NCBI GenBank assembly: GCA_964422725.1 | Contig: CAYRCC010000042.1 | Coordinates: 1-18,684 of the forward strand | Direction of reading: 5' to 3' | Length of the DNA stretch: 18,684 nucleotides | Source of the DNA: CAKSNH01 sp964422725 | GTDB taxonomy: Bacteria; Bacillota; Clostridia; UBA1381 | Part shown: positions 13,064 to 18,684 of the stretch, one piece after another | How positions within the stretch are numbered: position 1 is the first letter of the stretch | How the letters are laid out: every line of letters begins with the position of its first letter | Program-made: the position numbers and the translations under genes | The notes under the pieces: generated by a model | Told to the model about the DNA's origin: nothing | Seen by the model: only the letters and a program-made list of their open reading frames with translations | The model's database searches: none

Positions 13064-14767
13064 TTACCCTTCTGCCGCCGTCGGTGTCTGCACATCTGTC
13101 GGCACTGCCGTTGCCGCCGGCACGACTGCCGCCGGTGCCTCTGCCGGTACAGGCGTTGCCGCCGGTGCCGCTCCCGTACCTACATTCACTTCCTCCGGCA
13201 CCATCTTGTATGTGCTCTTTCCGAGCGACTTTGATTCAACAAGCACTCCGTTTTCGTAAACGTGCTTTGTCGATTTTATAACATATCCCGTCTTGCCCTT
13301 CGCCGTTACAACCCTCGTTCCGAGCGGTAAATCCGCCACCTGCGTTTCCTTTGATGTCGGCGGAATTTCCGACACCTTAACGTGCTCCAGCTTGACTGTA
13401 CGCTCAACATCGCGCTTTGTTCCCTGTATGGAAACCGCCATTTTTCCGCCCGACGCACTTGCCGTAATCTTTATAGGATAATTCGTGTTGTTCTTAAACT
13501 TAAAGTCGATATACCCGTCAACCACAGTCGCATCTTGTCCCAGCGGTACGTACGATACCGGCATTGAGTGGTTCTGGCGCGACACGATTTCAAGGTCGCT
13601 GTACAAAACCGCGCTGTAGAGCGTTGTGCTCACCTGACACACACCGCCGCCGATACCGTCCACCGACTTGCCGTTTTCGTATACCGGCGCGTTAAAAAAT
13701 CCGTTTGCCACGGTTCTCTTGCCCACAACATCGTTGTACGAAAACTCCGCCCCCGGTGCAATTACATATCCGTTAATCTTGTTTGCCGCAACTGCCACAT
13801 TCTTTGAACGGTTTGCCGCGCTCGGGTTGTATTTCGTGGTGTAACTGCCGAGTGTCGTGTTAAACAGCTTTGCCTCAAGATCCGCTGTGGTAATCATCGG
13901 CATACTCTTTGTAACGCTGATTTCTACCGGCTCGCCGCCCTCCGAAACCGACTTGATTTTATTCGCCGCATCGTCCGAATCAAGCTCTATTCCCACAACA
14001 TGCGGCACAATGCTGACTTTCCCGTCCGCTACCGAATACTCCGCGTCCTTAGGCGAACGATAAACCGTATCCGCCAAGTTTTTTACATCTATTTCCTTCG
14101 GCTTTTCGCGGTCCAGCGTAATTGCGATTTCGTCAAACTCAAGCTGTGCAACGCTTTCGAGTATCTCGTTGCGTGCCTTTTCAAAATTGGTGCTGCAGCC
14201 GGTACTTCCCGGAATTATTATAACTTTGTCCGACATATCCGAAATTTTCACCTCGTGCTGTACGAGCTTGCCGTAAATGCTGTCGCCGAACTCTGCCAAA
14301 GCGGTATCCAGCTTGAGCGTATCCGCTTTATGTACCACAGGCAGCTGTTTTTTGGAAAACTTCAGTGCCGCCGCCTGCAGCATATCAGCCGCCTTGTTTC
14401 CCGTATGACATATCTCAAACGCACTTTTTGCAATTGCCTCGGCATCTACGGTAAGGTCGATACGGTCAAACTCTATTTCCAAGACCTTTCCGCCCGCTTT
14501 CACAGACAGCCTGCCGTCACCCGAATCAAACTTATGCTGTTCGACAGCCTTTTTTGCTTCTTCCTGTGTCATTGCGCCCAAATTCAAATCGCCGACATAC
14601 ACGCCGTTTACAATTGTATCCGACGGCACAAACGCAAGAAACACCAAAAGTATACCCAACAGCACCGCCGCCGATACCGCCGACACAATAACTACCTTGC
14701 CTCTTTTGGTCAACCTAACCTTTCCGGTTTTCCTTACCTCAGGCCTATTTCCTAAATCTGTACTCAT
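13064..14767 (-). CDS. VanW family membrane-anchored cell-surface protein
   Basis: This 567-aa envelope protein has a basic cytoplasmic N-terminus, one membrane helix (about 24-47) and a large outer part. Residues ~50-300 resemble tandem peptidoglycan-binding-4-type domains that commonly precede VanW. The VanW domain covers ~313-445, with GYVIAPGAEFSYNDVVGKR and the GGGVCQVSTTLY motif. A G5-like beta domain (~455-525, KETQVADLPLGTR..YVIKSTKHVYENG) follows, then a Pro/Ala/Thr-rich tail (531-567). VanW proteins occur with some vancomycin-resistance clusters, but most, as here without other van genes, have unknown wall-related roles. The start is ATG with GAGG upstream, 14 nt after the ykgJ-like stop, so the two are co-transcribed. 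The low-complexity tail may vary between strains. Confidence 0.9.
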   Translation of the reverse strand: MSTDLGNRPEVRKTGKVRLTKRGKVVIVSAVSAAVLLGILLVFLAFVPSDTIVNGVYVGDLNLGAMTQEEAKKAVEQHKFDSGDGRLSVKAGGKVLEIEFDRIDLTVDAEAIAKSAFEICHTGNKAADMLQAAALKFSKKQLPVVHKADTLKLDTALAEFGDSIYGKLVQHEVKISDMSDKVIIIPGSTGCSTNFEKARNEILESVAQLEFDEIAITLDREKPKEIDVKNLADTVYRSPKDAEYSVADGKVSIVPHVVGIELDSDDAANKIKSVSEGGEPVEISVTKSMPMITTADLEAKLFNTTLGSYTTKYNPSAANRSKNVAVAANKINGYVIAPGAEFSYNDVVGKRTVANGFFNAPVYENGKSVDGIGGGVCQVSTTLYSAVLYSDLEIVSRQNHSMPVSYVPLGQDATVVDGYIDFKFKNNTNYPIKITASASGGKMAVSIQGTKRDVERTVKLEHVKVSEIPPTSKETQVADLPLGTRVVTAKGKTGYVIKSTKHVYENGVLVESKSLGKSTYKMVPEEVNVGTGAAPAATPVPAEAPAAVVPAATAVPTDVQTPTAAEG

Positions 14768-14781
14768 TCACAAATACCTCA

Positions 14782-15300
14782 TTAATTAAAAAATTTTGAA
14801 TATTCTTTCAAATACTCTGTGTATACATTCATAAACGCATATATCTGTTTGTTTTTACACAACAAACGAAACGCTTTTTTAATATTGCGTACAAAAGCCC
14901 TGTCGTAATCGTCTATATCTAGCGACACCGAAAGCGGACACATACGCTTTGCTCTGGGGTCAACCATAACATTAACACGTCCGCCGGAGTCGATATACGG
15001 TGTCAGCGGAAATATTCTGCACGCAAGCGGCCGCTGATATCTGTCGCAGCTGCCTCTGCAAACCGCAATCGGCGTGTTGTATTTTCTGCCGTTGTAGGTG
15101 TAGTCGAAATCCGATTTTTCGATTTTCACCCATTCGGGCTTTAAAAAATCATACACACTTTTCTCATGCGGAAAAAGATACATTCCCGAATCCTCTCCCT
15201 TGCAGCAGCGTTTGCCGCACAGTTTACCGCAATCGGTTTTCACCGGAGTAATGTCGTCAAACAGCCTATACACCTGCAAATATACATATGCAACATTCAT
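14782..15300 (-). CDS. YkgJ family Cys-cluster (putative metal-binding) protein
   Basis: This 172-aa cytosolic protein has eight cysteines in YkgJ/CxxCxxCC-like arrangement: C24, C28, C32, C33 near the N-terminus (CGKLCGKRCC), then C81, C85, C94 (CRGSC..PLACRIFPL) and C121 (RMCPLS). The family binds Zn or an Fe-S cluster and has no settled function. The start is ATG with GGAGCGG about 10 nt upstream. It is the first gene of a two-gene operon with the vanW-type gene, under the promoter at 15361-15389. Confidence 0.85.
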   Translation of the reverse strand: MNVAYVYLQVYRLFDDITPVKTDCGKLCGKRCCKGEDSGMYLFPHEKSVYDFLKPEWVKIEKSDFDYTYNGRKYNTPIAVCRGSCDRYQRPLACRIFPLTPYIDSGGRVNVMVDPRAKRMCPLSVSLDIDDYDRAFVRNIKKAFRLLCKNKQIYAFMNVYTEYLKEYSKFFN

Positions 15301-15360
15301 AGCAAAGTTTCCGCTCCTTTCATCGGCGCATTAATACATTCCAACCCCATATTATTATAT

Positions 15361-15389
15361 ATTTTATCATAAAATGCGCGCATATACAA
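15361..15389 (-). promoter_or_regulatory. Sigma-A promoter of the ykgJ-vanW operon
   Basis: On the minus strand TTGTAT (15384-15389), a 17-bp spacer and TAAAAT (15361-15366) form a promoter; predicted start near 15354. The spacer carries the perfect 10-bp palindrome ATGCGCGCAT (15374-15383), a possible operator between the two hexamers. Confidence 0.75.
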
Positions 15390-15410
15390 GGTGCAAAAAT
15401 TACATACACA

Positions 15411-15459
15411 TTAAAAAAACATTACAAATATAAGCACGCCGCCGCTTTAAAATTTGTAA
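15411..15459 (-). terminator. Terminator of the small Cys-rich gene
   Basis: TTACAAAT/ATTTGTAA (15422-15429 with 15452-15459) closes an 8-bp stem that continues, after a mismatch and bulge, into TAAGC/GCTTTA around a GC-rich loop. On the minus strand it is followed after two bases by seven T (15413-15419). It lies 25 bases past the stop of the 45-codon ORF. Confidence 0.75.
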
Positions 15460-15483
15460 AAACCGCGTATCCGCCGTGCAAAA

Positions 15484-15621
15484 TTACATTCTGTTTATGC
15501 AATCGGAAATTATGCTTTTAAGCGTGCGTTTGGCTCTGCACTTTTGTTTTCTCGCACAGCAGCAGCGCAGAAAGCAGTCTATTTCCATCAAATTTCGTTT
15601 CAGATTTCTCCACTTTTTCAC
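15484..15621 (-). CDS. Small Cys-rich basic protein of 45 aa, unknown function
   Basis: A GTG-started ORF of 45 codons begins 5 nt after AGGAGGGG (15627-15634), the best Shine-Dalgarno in this region. The protein is strongly basic (many Lys/Arg) and has six cysteines: C16, C20, C21, C22, C28 and C41. Residues 19-22 are RCCC. No signal peptide or membrane helix is apparent. The ORF is flanked by a plausible promoter (15652-15681) and a terminator (15411-15459), which together suggest an independent transcription unit. I do not recognise the family. It could be a metal- or nucleic-acid-binding peptide, or the transcript could act as a small RNA. It lies divergent from the niaX-like gene and upstream of ykgJ, another Cys-cluster protein. 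Confidence 0.6.
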   Translation of the reverse strand: MKKWRNLKRNLMEIDCFLRCCCARKQKCRAKRTLKSIISDCINRM

Positions 15622-15651
15622 AATATCCCCTCCTCTGCAATCAATATGTCA

Positions 15652-15681
15652 ATTTTAACAAATATGTCGAATTATTGCCGA
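15652..15681 (-). promoter_or_regulatory. Probable extended -10 promoter of the small Cys-rich gene
   Basis: On the minus strand TCGGCA (15676-15681, 4 of 6 consensus) is followed after 18 bp by TAAAAT (15652-15657), with TGT directly before it (extended -10). The predicted start near 15645 gives a leader of about 24 nt. Two copies of AATATGTC (15643-15650 and 15661-15668) flank the -10 and could be regulator half-sites. Confidence 0.5.
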
Positions 15682-15703
15682 CGGATATTCTACATAAAAC
15701 ACA

Positions 15704-15732
15704 TTGAAAAAAAATTAACAATATTATATAAT
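15704..15732 (+). promoter_or_regulatory. Sigma-A promoter of the niaX-like gene, with palindromic -10 region
   Basis: TTGAAA (15704-15709), a 17-bp spacer and a consensus TATAAT (15727-15732). The -10 lies inside a perfect 16-bp palindrome AATATTATATAATATT (15720-15735), a possible repressor site, though A/T-only palindromes can arise by chance. Confidence 0.8.
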
Positions 15733-15769
15733 ATTCAGTAATATATAAAAATTTCCGGAGGTTTTGGTT

Positions 15770-16297
15770 ATGAATAATACCAGAATAAAAAATATTGTAT
15801 TGGGTGCACTGCTTACCGCACTGTCACTGCTTATAACGTTTTCGCCGCTTAAAATCGCTTTCGGACCTATTTCGATAACTCCCGCAAGCCATGTTCCCAC
15901 TATGATTTCTATGTTTATAAACCCGTGGGTTGCGGCATTTACGGTAATCGGCTCGTGCATAGGATTTCTTACGATAAATCCGGTTGTGGTTATTCGTGCC
16001 GCCACGCACATAGTGTTTGCGCTGGTAGGTATGTATATGATGAAAAAGAAGAATATAAACATATTTGCGGTTATTGCGGTTACTTCCGTTCTGCACGCAC
16101 TTGCCGAGGGACTTGCGGTATATCTGTTCACTCCGCTGTTTCTGCCGGACACACAGGTTACGCTTGCGCTTGTGGGGATTGCGGTTATCACCACACTCGT
16201 ACACCATTACGTTGACACGCTTATAACAGTACCTGTACTGTACGCGCTGACAAAAGCAAAGCTGATACATACAAAAGTATTTGTGAAAAACAAATAA
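15770..16297 (+). CDS. niaX: ECF transporter S component, niacin-type (NiaX-like)
   Basis: This 175-aa, highly hydrophobic protein would be the substrate-binding membrane subunit of an energy-coupling-factor vitamin importer. About six membrane helices are visible (IVLGALLTALSLLI, SHVPTMISMFI, WVAAFTVIGSCIGFL, AATHIVFALVGMYMM, IFAVIAVTSVLHALAEGL, VTLALVGIAVITTLVHHYV). The ITPASHVPTMISMFINP segment and RAATHIVFALVG helix resemble niacin-specific S components. I choose ATG 15770 because CGGAGG ends 8 nt upstream; a TTG two codons earlier is less likely. The EcfA/EcfT module is not nearby, as usual for shared-module (group II) systems. Niacin specificity is moderately likely; another vitamin is possible. 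Confidence 0.8.
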   Translation: MNNTRIKNIVLGALLTALSLLITFSPLKIAFGPISITPASHVPTMISMFINPWVAAFTVIGSCIGFLTINPVVVIRAATHIVFALVGMYMMKKKNINIFAVIAVTSVLHALAEGLAVYLFTPLFLPDTQVTLALVGIAVITTLVHHYVDTLITVPVLYALTKAKLIHTKVFVKNK

Positions 16298-16442
16298 CCG
16301 CGCCAAATCGGACTTGCCGCGTTTTCATATCATTTATCAAAACGGCGGTTTAAGGCTCGCCCTAAACTTTAATGCAAAAACCATCGTATTTTGCCAACAG
16401 ACCGAAAAAAACAAAACTGCTTTTTGAAAAGCATTGCGCAAA

Positions 16443-16488
16443 AACTCCCAAAACACAGCAAAATCAAGCCGTGTTTCGGGAGTTTTTT
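16443..16488 (+). terminator. Bidirectional terminator after the niaX-like gene
   Basis: AACTCCC-A-AAACAC (16443-16456) pairs with GTGTTT-C-GGGAGTT (16471-16484) with one mismatch and a 14-nt loop. T-runs follow on both strands (TTTTTT on plus, TTTTT on minus), so it can end transcription from either side. It lies about 145 bases past the niaX-like stop. Confidence 0.8.
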
Positions 16489-16596
16489 GATTTCAGAGGA
16501 CTATTTTGCACAAATTGATATTTAACCGCAGAACATTGTTTTATGTCAACGACAGAGCGCGTTTGTGCCGAACTCACGTATTTTCGCCGTATACAC

Positions 16597-16627
16597 AAAA
16601 GGACACACCGCATTTTGCGGTATGTCC
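16597..16627 (-). terminator. Terminator of the GNAT gene
   Basis: GGACACACCGCA (16601-16612) pairs with TGCGGTATGTCC (16616-16627); the one imperfect position is a G-U wobble in the minus-strand RNA, and the loop is 3 nt. TTTTG follows on the minus strand. It starts 18 bases after the GNAT stop. Confidence 0.85.
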
Positions 16628-16644
16628 CTGTGCAACTCATTTTT

Positions 16645-17271
16645 TCAGAAAATATGACTCGGAAGCTTTAATTTTTCCTTGTACGGGAAATTTTTATCAA
16701 ATTCCGCCGCCGCCGTTTCGTCAACGAAATAGCACGACGGTGTCGTGTACTCTCCCGTAACGCCGTTCAGATATCCTTGCCTGAGTTCTTTGCAGAGAAA
16801 GAATGACGAATCCGCACCCTCGGGCAAGCCGTGATACCGAATACCAAACTCACTTGCAAATGCAAATCCGCTTTTGCCGTAAAAATCAATGTTACCCTCA
16901 AAGCATACCGCGCCAAAGCCAAGCTCTGCGGCTTTTTTCAGGCAAAAGTCAAGCAAAATTTTGCCGTAACCGCATCTTTTGAGCCTTGGGGTTATGCAAA
17001 TCGGTCCCATCGTCAAAATCGGGATAAGTCTGCCGTCATCAGCCTTAATATTTGCTTTTACAAATACATTCTGACCGATAATCTCGCCGTCCTTTTCCAT
17101 AACAAAGTCAAGCTCCGGTATAAAGTCAGTATTGTCCCTTAACCGATTAAGCACATAATGCTCAAGACACCCCGGCCGGTACACATTCCAAAAGGATTCT
17201 CTGACCAGATTTTCAGTTTCTCTGTATTCTTCTTTTCTTTCCAAACGAATTATATAGTCATTTTTACTCAT
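16645..17271 (-). CDS. GNAT family N-acetyltransferase
   Basis: This 208-aa protein would transfer an acetyl group from acetyl-CoA to an amine; the substrate is unknown. The start MSKNDYIIRLERKEEYRET is chosen at 17271 because GGAGGAG lies 7 nt upstream, while an upstream ATG at 17304 lacks a site. The acetyl-CoA-binding motif A region is LTMGPICITPRLKRCGYGKILLDFCLKKA, where RCGYGK corresponds to the R/Q-x-x-G-x-G/A loop. The next strand, FGAVCFEGNIDFYGKSGF, fits GNAT motif B (Y followed by G-F). Family assignment is firm. Length exceeds the core domain and the C-terminus (DKNFPYKEKLKLP) resembles small-molecule GNATs of clostridia. Confidence 0.9.
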   Translation of the reverse strand: MSKNDYIIRLERKEEYRETENLVRESFWNVYRPGCLEHYVLNRLRDNTDFIPELDFVMEKDGEIIGQNVFVKANIKADDGRLIPILTMGPICITPRLKRCGYGKILLDFCLKKAAELGFGAVCFEGNIDFYGKSGFAFASEFGIRYHGLPEGADSSFFLCKELRQGYLNGVTGEYTTPSCYFVDETAAAEFDKNFPYKEKLKLPSHIF

Positions 17272-17351
17272 TATTTTTCTCCTCCTGATAATTGTTGACT
17301 GCAATGTCGGGAGGCTTGTGCGGATATTTTAACACAGCCTCCGGCTATGCT

Positions 17352-17380
17352 GCTATATCCAAGGTGTTGTTTTTCTTCAA
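17352..17380 (-). promoter_or_regulatory. Probable promoter region of the GNAT gene
   Basis: On the minus strand TTGAAG (17375-17380), 17 bp and TATAGC (17352-17357) give a plausible promoter. An alternative extended -10 (TGTTAAAAT) lies just downstream, with TAAAAT at 17326-17331. Between this and the Shine-Dalgarno, GGAGGCT (17310-17316) and AGCCTCC (17336-17342) form a 7-bp inverted repeat. Confidence 0.4.
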
Positions 17381-17465
17381 ACAGCAATACTCCTTAAAAA
17401 AAATTATATATAATCAAGCCTTTTCGGCGCGATTAATCAAAATTCAAATATGTTTTTACTCACGG

Positions 17466-17507
17466 CAAGGCTCAAAAAATCAACCGTAATCACTTTTTTG
17501 AGCCTTG
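17466..17507 (-). terminator. Stem-loop after the AraC-type gene, probable terminator
   Basis: CAAGGCTCAAAAAA (17466-17479) and TTTTTTGAGCCTTG (17494-17507) form a perfect 14-bp stem with a 14-nt loop, beginning 14 bases past the AraC-type stop. The A/T tracts lie inside the stem and no T-run follows, so it is symmetrical and could terminate in either direction only weakly; it may instead protect the 3' end. Confidence 0.55.
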
Positions 17508-17521
17508 ATACCGACCTATGC

Positions 17522-18403
17522 TCAGTTTTTCTTTTCAACCGCAATCCAAATTTCACAGGCGTAATCCGCATTTTGCACATCTGCCGACGGATAAGCTTCG
17601 ATTTCCACTCCGCAAGGCTTGTACTCGCCCGCCGGGAAAAACTCCGTACAAATGTACTTGTATACCTTCTGAAAAGCCTCCGGCATTTTCCCTACGCATT
17701 TAAACACCGCATAAGTATGCGCCGGAACGGTTTCAACCGACAAATAATCCTCCTCAATCGGCTCACCGTTGTAATGTGCGCCTATTCCGTACGGAAAATC
17801 ACTGTTCGGCATATTAGGGTCTGCATCAAAACTGACACCGACAATGCAGTTTCGGAAAATATTATTTTCGGGAATGTACTTGCAAACCGCCGAAATTGTT
17901 CCGTCAGCCGAACACTCCTCCCAAAATTTTGAAATTTCCTTTGTTGTGATTTCGTGTGCTTTCGGAAAACGTTTTTTCCTTAAAACAACCTTAAATTCAT
18001 CTTTGTTCTCAATTCTGTAATCCATTTTTGTACCTCCGTGTAATATAAGTTTTACCGAAAGGCGCGAAAAAGATTTAAGATTTGCACCGCGCTTTGCCGC
18101 CGACGGTGTTACGCCGTGAAACGCCGCAAACGCGCGTGAAAAGCTTTCCGGAGAGTCATAGCCGTATTTCAGCGCGGCATCAATAACCTTTATATTTCCG
18201 CACGCAAGCTCGCTGCCGGCAAGCGAAAGTCTGCGAAAACGGATATAATCACCCAAACTGTAGCCGCATATAATAGCAAATACGCGCTGAAAGTGAAAAC
18301 TTGACGAATATGCACGCTTGGCAATTTCGCTGTAATCAAGATTTTCTGTTATATTTTCCTCAATATAGTCGAGTGCATTCTGCAATCCGGAAATCCAATC
18401 CAT
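17522..18403 (-). CDS. AraC-family regulator with GyrI-like effector-binding domain
   Basis: This 293-aa protein has two AraC-type helix-turn-helix motifs at the N-terminus (about residues 8-100: LDYSEIAKRAYSSSFHFQRVF, and IDAALKYGYDSPESFSRAFAAFHGVTPS), then a GyrI-like ligand-binding domain (~126-293; LSVETVPAHTYAVFKCVG and a final ACEIWIAVEKKN strand). The order HTH then effector domain is that of Rob/BltR-like regulators of drug or stress responses. I start at ATG 18403 because AAAGGGG lies 8 nt upstream, and because a TATAAT at 18429-18434 would place the transcript start after the alternative ATG at 18430. Neighbouring GNAT could be a target, by proximity only. Confidence 0.9.
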   Translation of the reverse strand: MDWISGLQNALDYIEENITENLDYSEIAKRAYSSSFHFQRVFAIICGYSLGDYIRFRRLSLAGSELACGNIKVIDAALKYGYDSPESFSRAFAAFHGVTPSAAKRGANLKSFSRLSVKLILHGGTKMDYRIENKDEFKVVLRKKRFPKAHEITTKEISKFWEECSADGTISAVCKYIPENNIFRNCIVGVSFDADPNMPNSDFPYGIGAHYNGEPIEEDYLSVETVPAHTYAVFKCVGKMPEAFQKVYKYICTEFFPAGEYKPCGVEIEAYPSADVQNADYACEIWIAVEKKN

Positions 18404-18428
18404 ATCACTTTCCCCTTTCGTTATACTC

Positions 18429-18434
18429 ATTATA
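18429..18434 (-). promoter_or_regulatory. Candidate -10 box of the AraC-type gene
   Basis: A consensus TATAAT on the minus strand lies just upstream of the chosen ATG and overlaps an alternative one. No good -35 is visible at the right distance, so the promoter is weak, needs an activator, or transcription enters from the upstream promoter at 18600-18628. Confidence 0.4.
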
Positions 18435-18520
18435 CGACAGTTACAAAAGTGTTTCCTGATTTTTTATGCTTTCGGTTGTCAGATTTACTGTTTGCTTTGT
18501 GAATACGGCGCGCAAAGTGT

Positions 18521-18552
18521 AAAAATCCGGTCCGACGCTGCCGTCGGCGGAT
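18521..18552 (-). terminator. Terminator-like hairpin upstream of the AraC-type gene
   Basis: A core stem of 6 bp (CCGACG 18532-18537 / CGTCGG 18542-18547, 4-nt loop) is extended by ATCCG/CGGAT with a 2-nt bulge and followed on the minus strand by five T. It would end transcripts from the promoter at 18600-18628 after about 73 nt. Confidence 0.65.
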
Positions 18553-18593
18553 AAAATTATAACCGATTCCGTATCACAGCTCAGTCCGCATAC
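18521..18593 (-). ncRNA. Candidate ~73-nt small RNA or attenuated leader
   Basis: A strong promoter and a terminator-like hairpin bracket about 73 nt with no ORF longer than five codons. The 5' GCGGA of the transcript (18585-18589) is complementary to UCCGC in the terminator's 5' arm (18547-18551), so an alternative antiterminator fold is possible, though only 5 bp. Either a free small RNA or a leader controlling the AraC-type gene ~120 bases downstream would fit. I do not recognise a known riboswitch class. Confidence 0.45.
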
Positions 18594-18599
18594 AAATAT

Positions 18600-18628
18600 A
18601 TTTTACCGCATTACAGCTTCCCTGTCAA
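18600..18628 (-). promoter_or_regulatory. Consensus-strength sigma-A promoter
   Basis: On the minus strand a perfect TTGACA (18623-18628), 17-bp spacer and TAAAAT (18600-18605). It is the closest to consensus in the window. It faces the candidate small RNA and then the AraC-type gene; predicted start near 18593. Confidence 0.8.
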
Positions 18629-18684
18629 CACATTTTCTGCCGTAAACCGCAGCCTATAAATTGCAATATCAAATAGGACATTTT

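Larger units (their letters stand above)
16298..16644. other. Convergent intergenic region with two terminators
   Basis: The 347-bp gap between the convergent niaX-like and GNAT genes holds an imperfect inverted repeat near 16318-16352 (CGTTTT/AAAACG with flanking CCG/CGG), a short GCTTTT/AAAAGC palindrome (16421-16434), and the terminators at 16443-16488 and 16597-16627. I see no credible gene; plus-strand frames in this stretch lack a ribosome-binding site. Confidence 0.6.

Noticed and set aside
12880..13095. A 71-codon minus-strand reading frame between the virion cluster and the vanW gene
   Set aside because: It runs through the vanW terminator and a chain of palindromes, overlaps the vanW stop region, and has no ribosome-binding site. 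It is a by-product of the repeat.
13064..14767. Vancomycin-resistance determinant
   Set aside because: A VanW domain alone does not confer resistance. No vanH, vanA/B ligase, vanX or vanRS genes are in the window.
15824..16306. A 160-codon minus-strand frame opposite the niaX-like gene
   Set aside because: Its sequence is unnaturally rich in Arg, His, Asn and Tyr, and the opposite strand encodes a clear membrane protein with promoter and Shine-Dalgarno.
16506..16760. An 84-codon plus-strand frame between the convergent terminators
   Set aside because: No ribosome-binding site; it passes through the GNAT terminator hairpin and into the GNAT gene antisense.

Overview
The window looks like chromosomal DNA of a Bacillota bacterium, most likely class Clostridia and possibly a gut Oscillospiraceae-like lineage. 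I infer this from strong AGGAGG ribosome-binding sites, very AT-rich intergenic DNA, a lipoprotein sugar-type solute-binding protein, a clostridial-type NAD-GAPDH, a VanW/G5-type cell-surface protein and an ECF-type vitamin transporter subunit. I cannot name the species.

Layout. (1) 97-2746: a minus-strand ABC-transporter substrate-binding lipoprotein and, divergent from it, a plus-strand gap gene (GAPDH). Each has a clear sigma-A promoter; gap also has a long, almost perfect hairpin in its 5' untranslated region and a strong terminator. (2) 2823-12736: thirteen tightly packed minus-strand genes forming a siphovirus-type virion module. In transcription order these are small terminase, large terminase, SPP1-type portal, scaffold, HK97-fold capsid protein, three head-tail connector/tail-completion proteins, tail tube protein, Gp15-type tail chaperone, a short tape measure, distal tail protein and a Gp37/Tal-like tail-tip protein. 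I see no integrase, repressor, replication, lysis, maturation protease, minor head protein or fibre gene, and no att repeats. The module is walled off upstream by a minus-strand terminator, and its reading frames look intact. It is either a compact prophage remnant or a domesticated, gene-transfer-agent-like or tailed-particle locus. (3) 12834-13026: a chain of palindromes with imperfect 22-bp inverted arms, resembling a small non-coding repeat element. (4) 13064-15300: a ykgJ-like Cys-cluster gene and a vanW-type gene in one minus-strand operon with its own promoter and terminator. (5) 15411-15681: a self-contained small gene, with promoter, Shine-Dalgarno, 45-codon Cys-rich basic ORF and terminator. 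(6) 15704-16488: a NiaX-like ECF S component with a textbook promoter and a bidirectional terminator. (7) 16597-18684: a GNAT acetyltransferase, an AraC-type regulator with a GyrI-like effector domain and, upstream of that, a promoter-terminator pair that outlines a ~73-nt small RNA or an attenuated leader.

How the parts work together. The virion genes form one pathway: DNA recognition and packaging (terminase), procapsid assembly (portal, scaffold, coat), head completion, tail tube assembly on a tape measure, and a tail tip. Start/stop overlaps and close spacing suggest translational coupling. The flanking genes are ordinary chromosomal functions (glycolysis, solute uptake, cell envelope, vitamin uptake, stress or drug response) and do not look like phage cargo. 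The strongest leads are the streamlined virion module, the 45-aa Cys-rich gene, the gap leader hairpin and the small RNA/attenuator upstream of the AraC gene. Everything here comes from reading the sequence; no database comparison or folding software was used.
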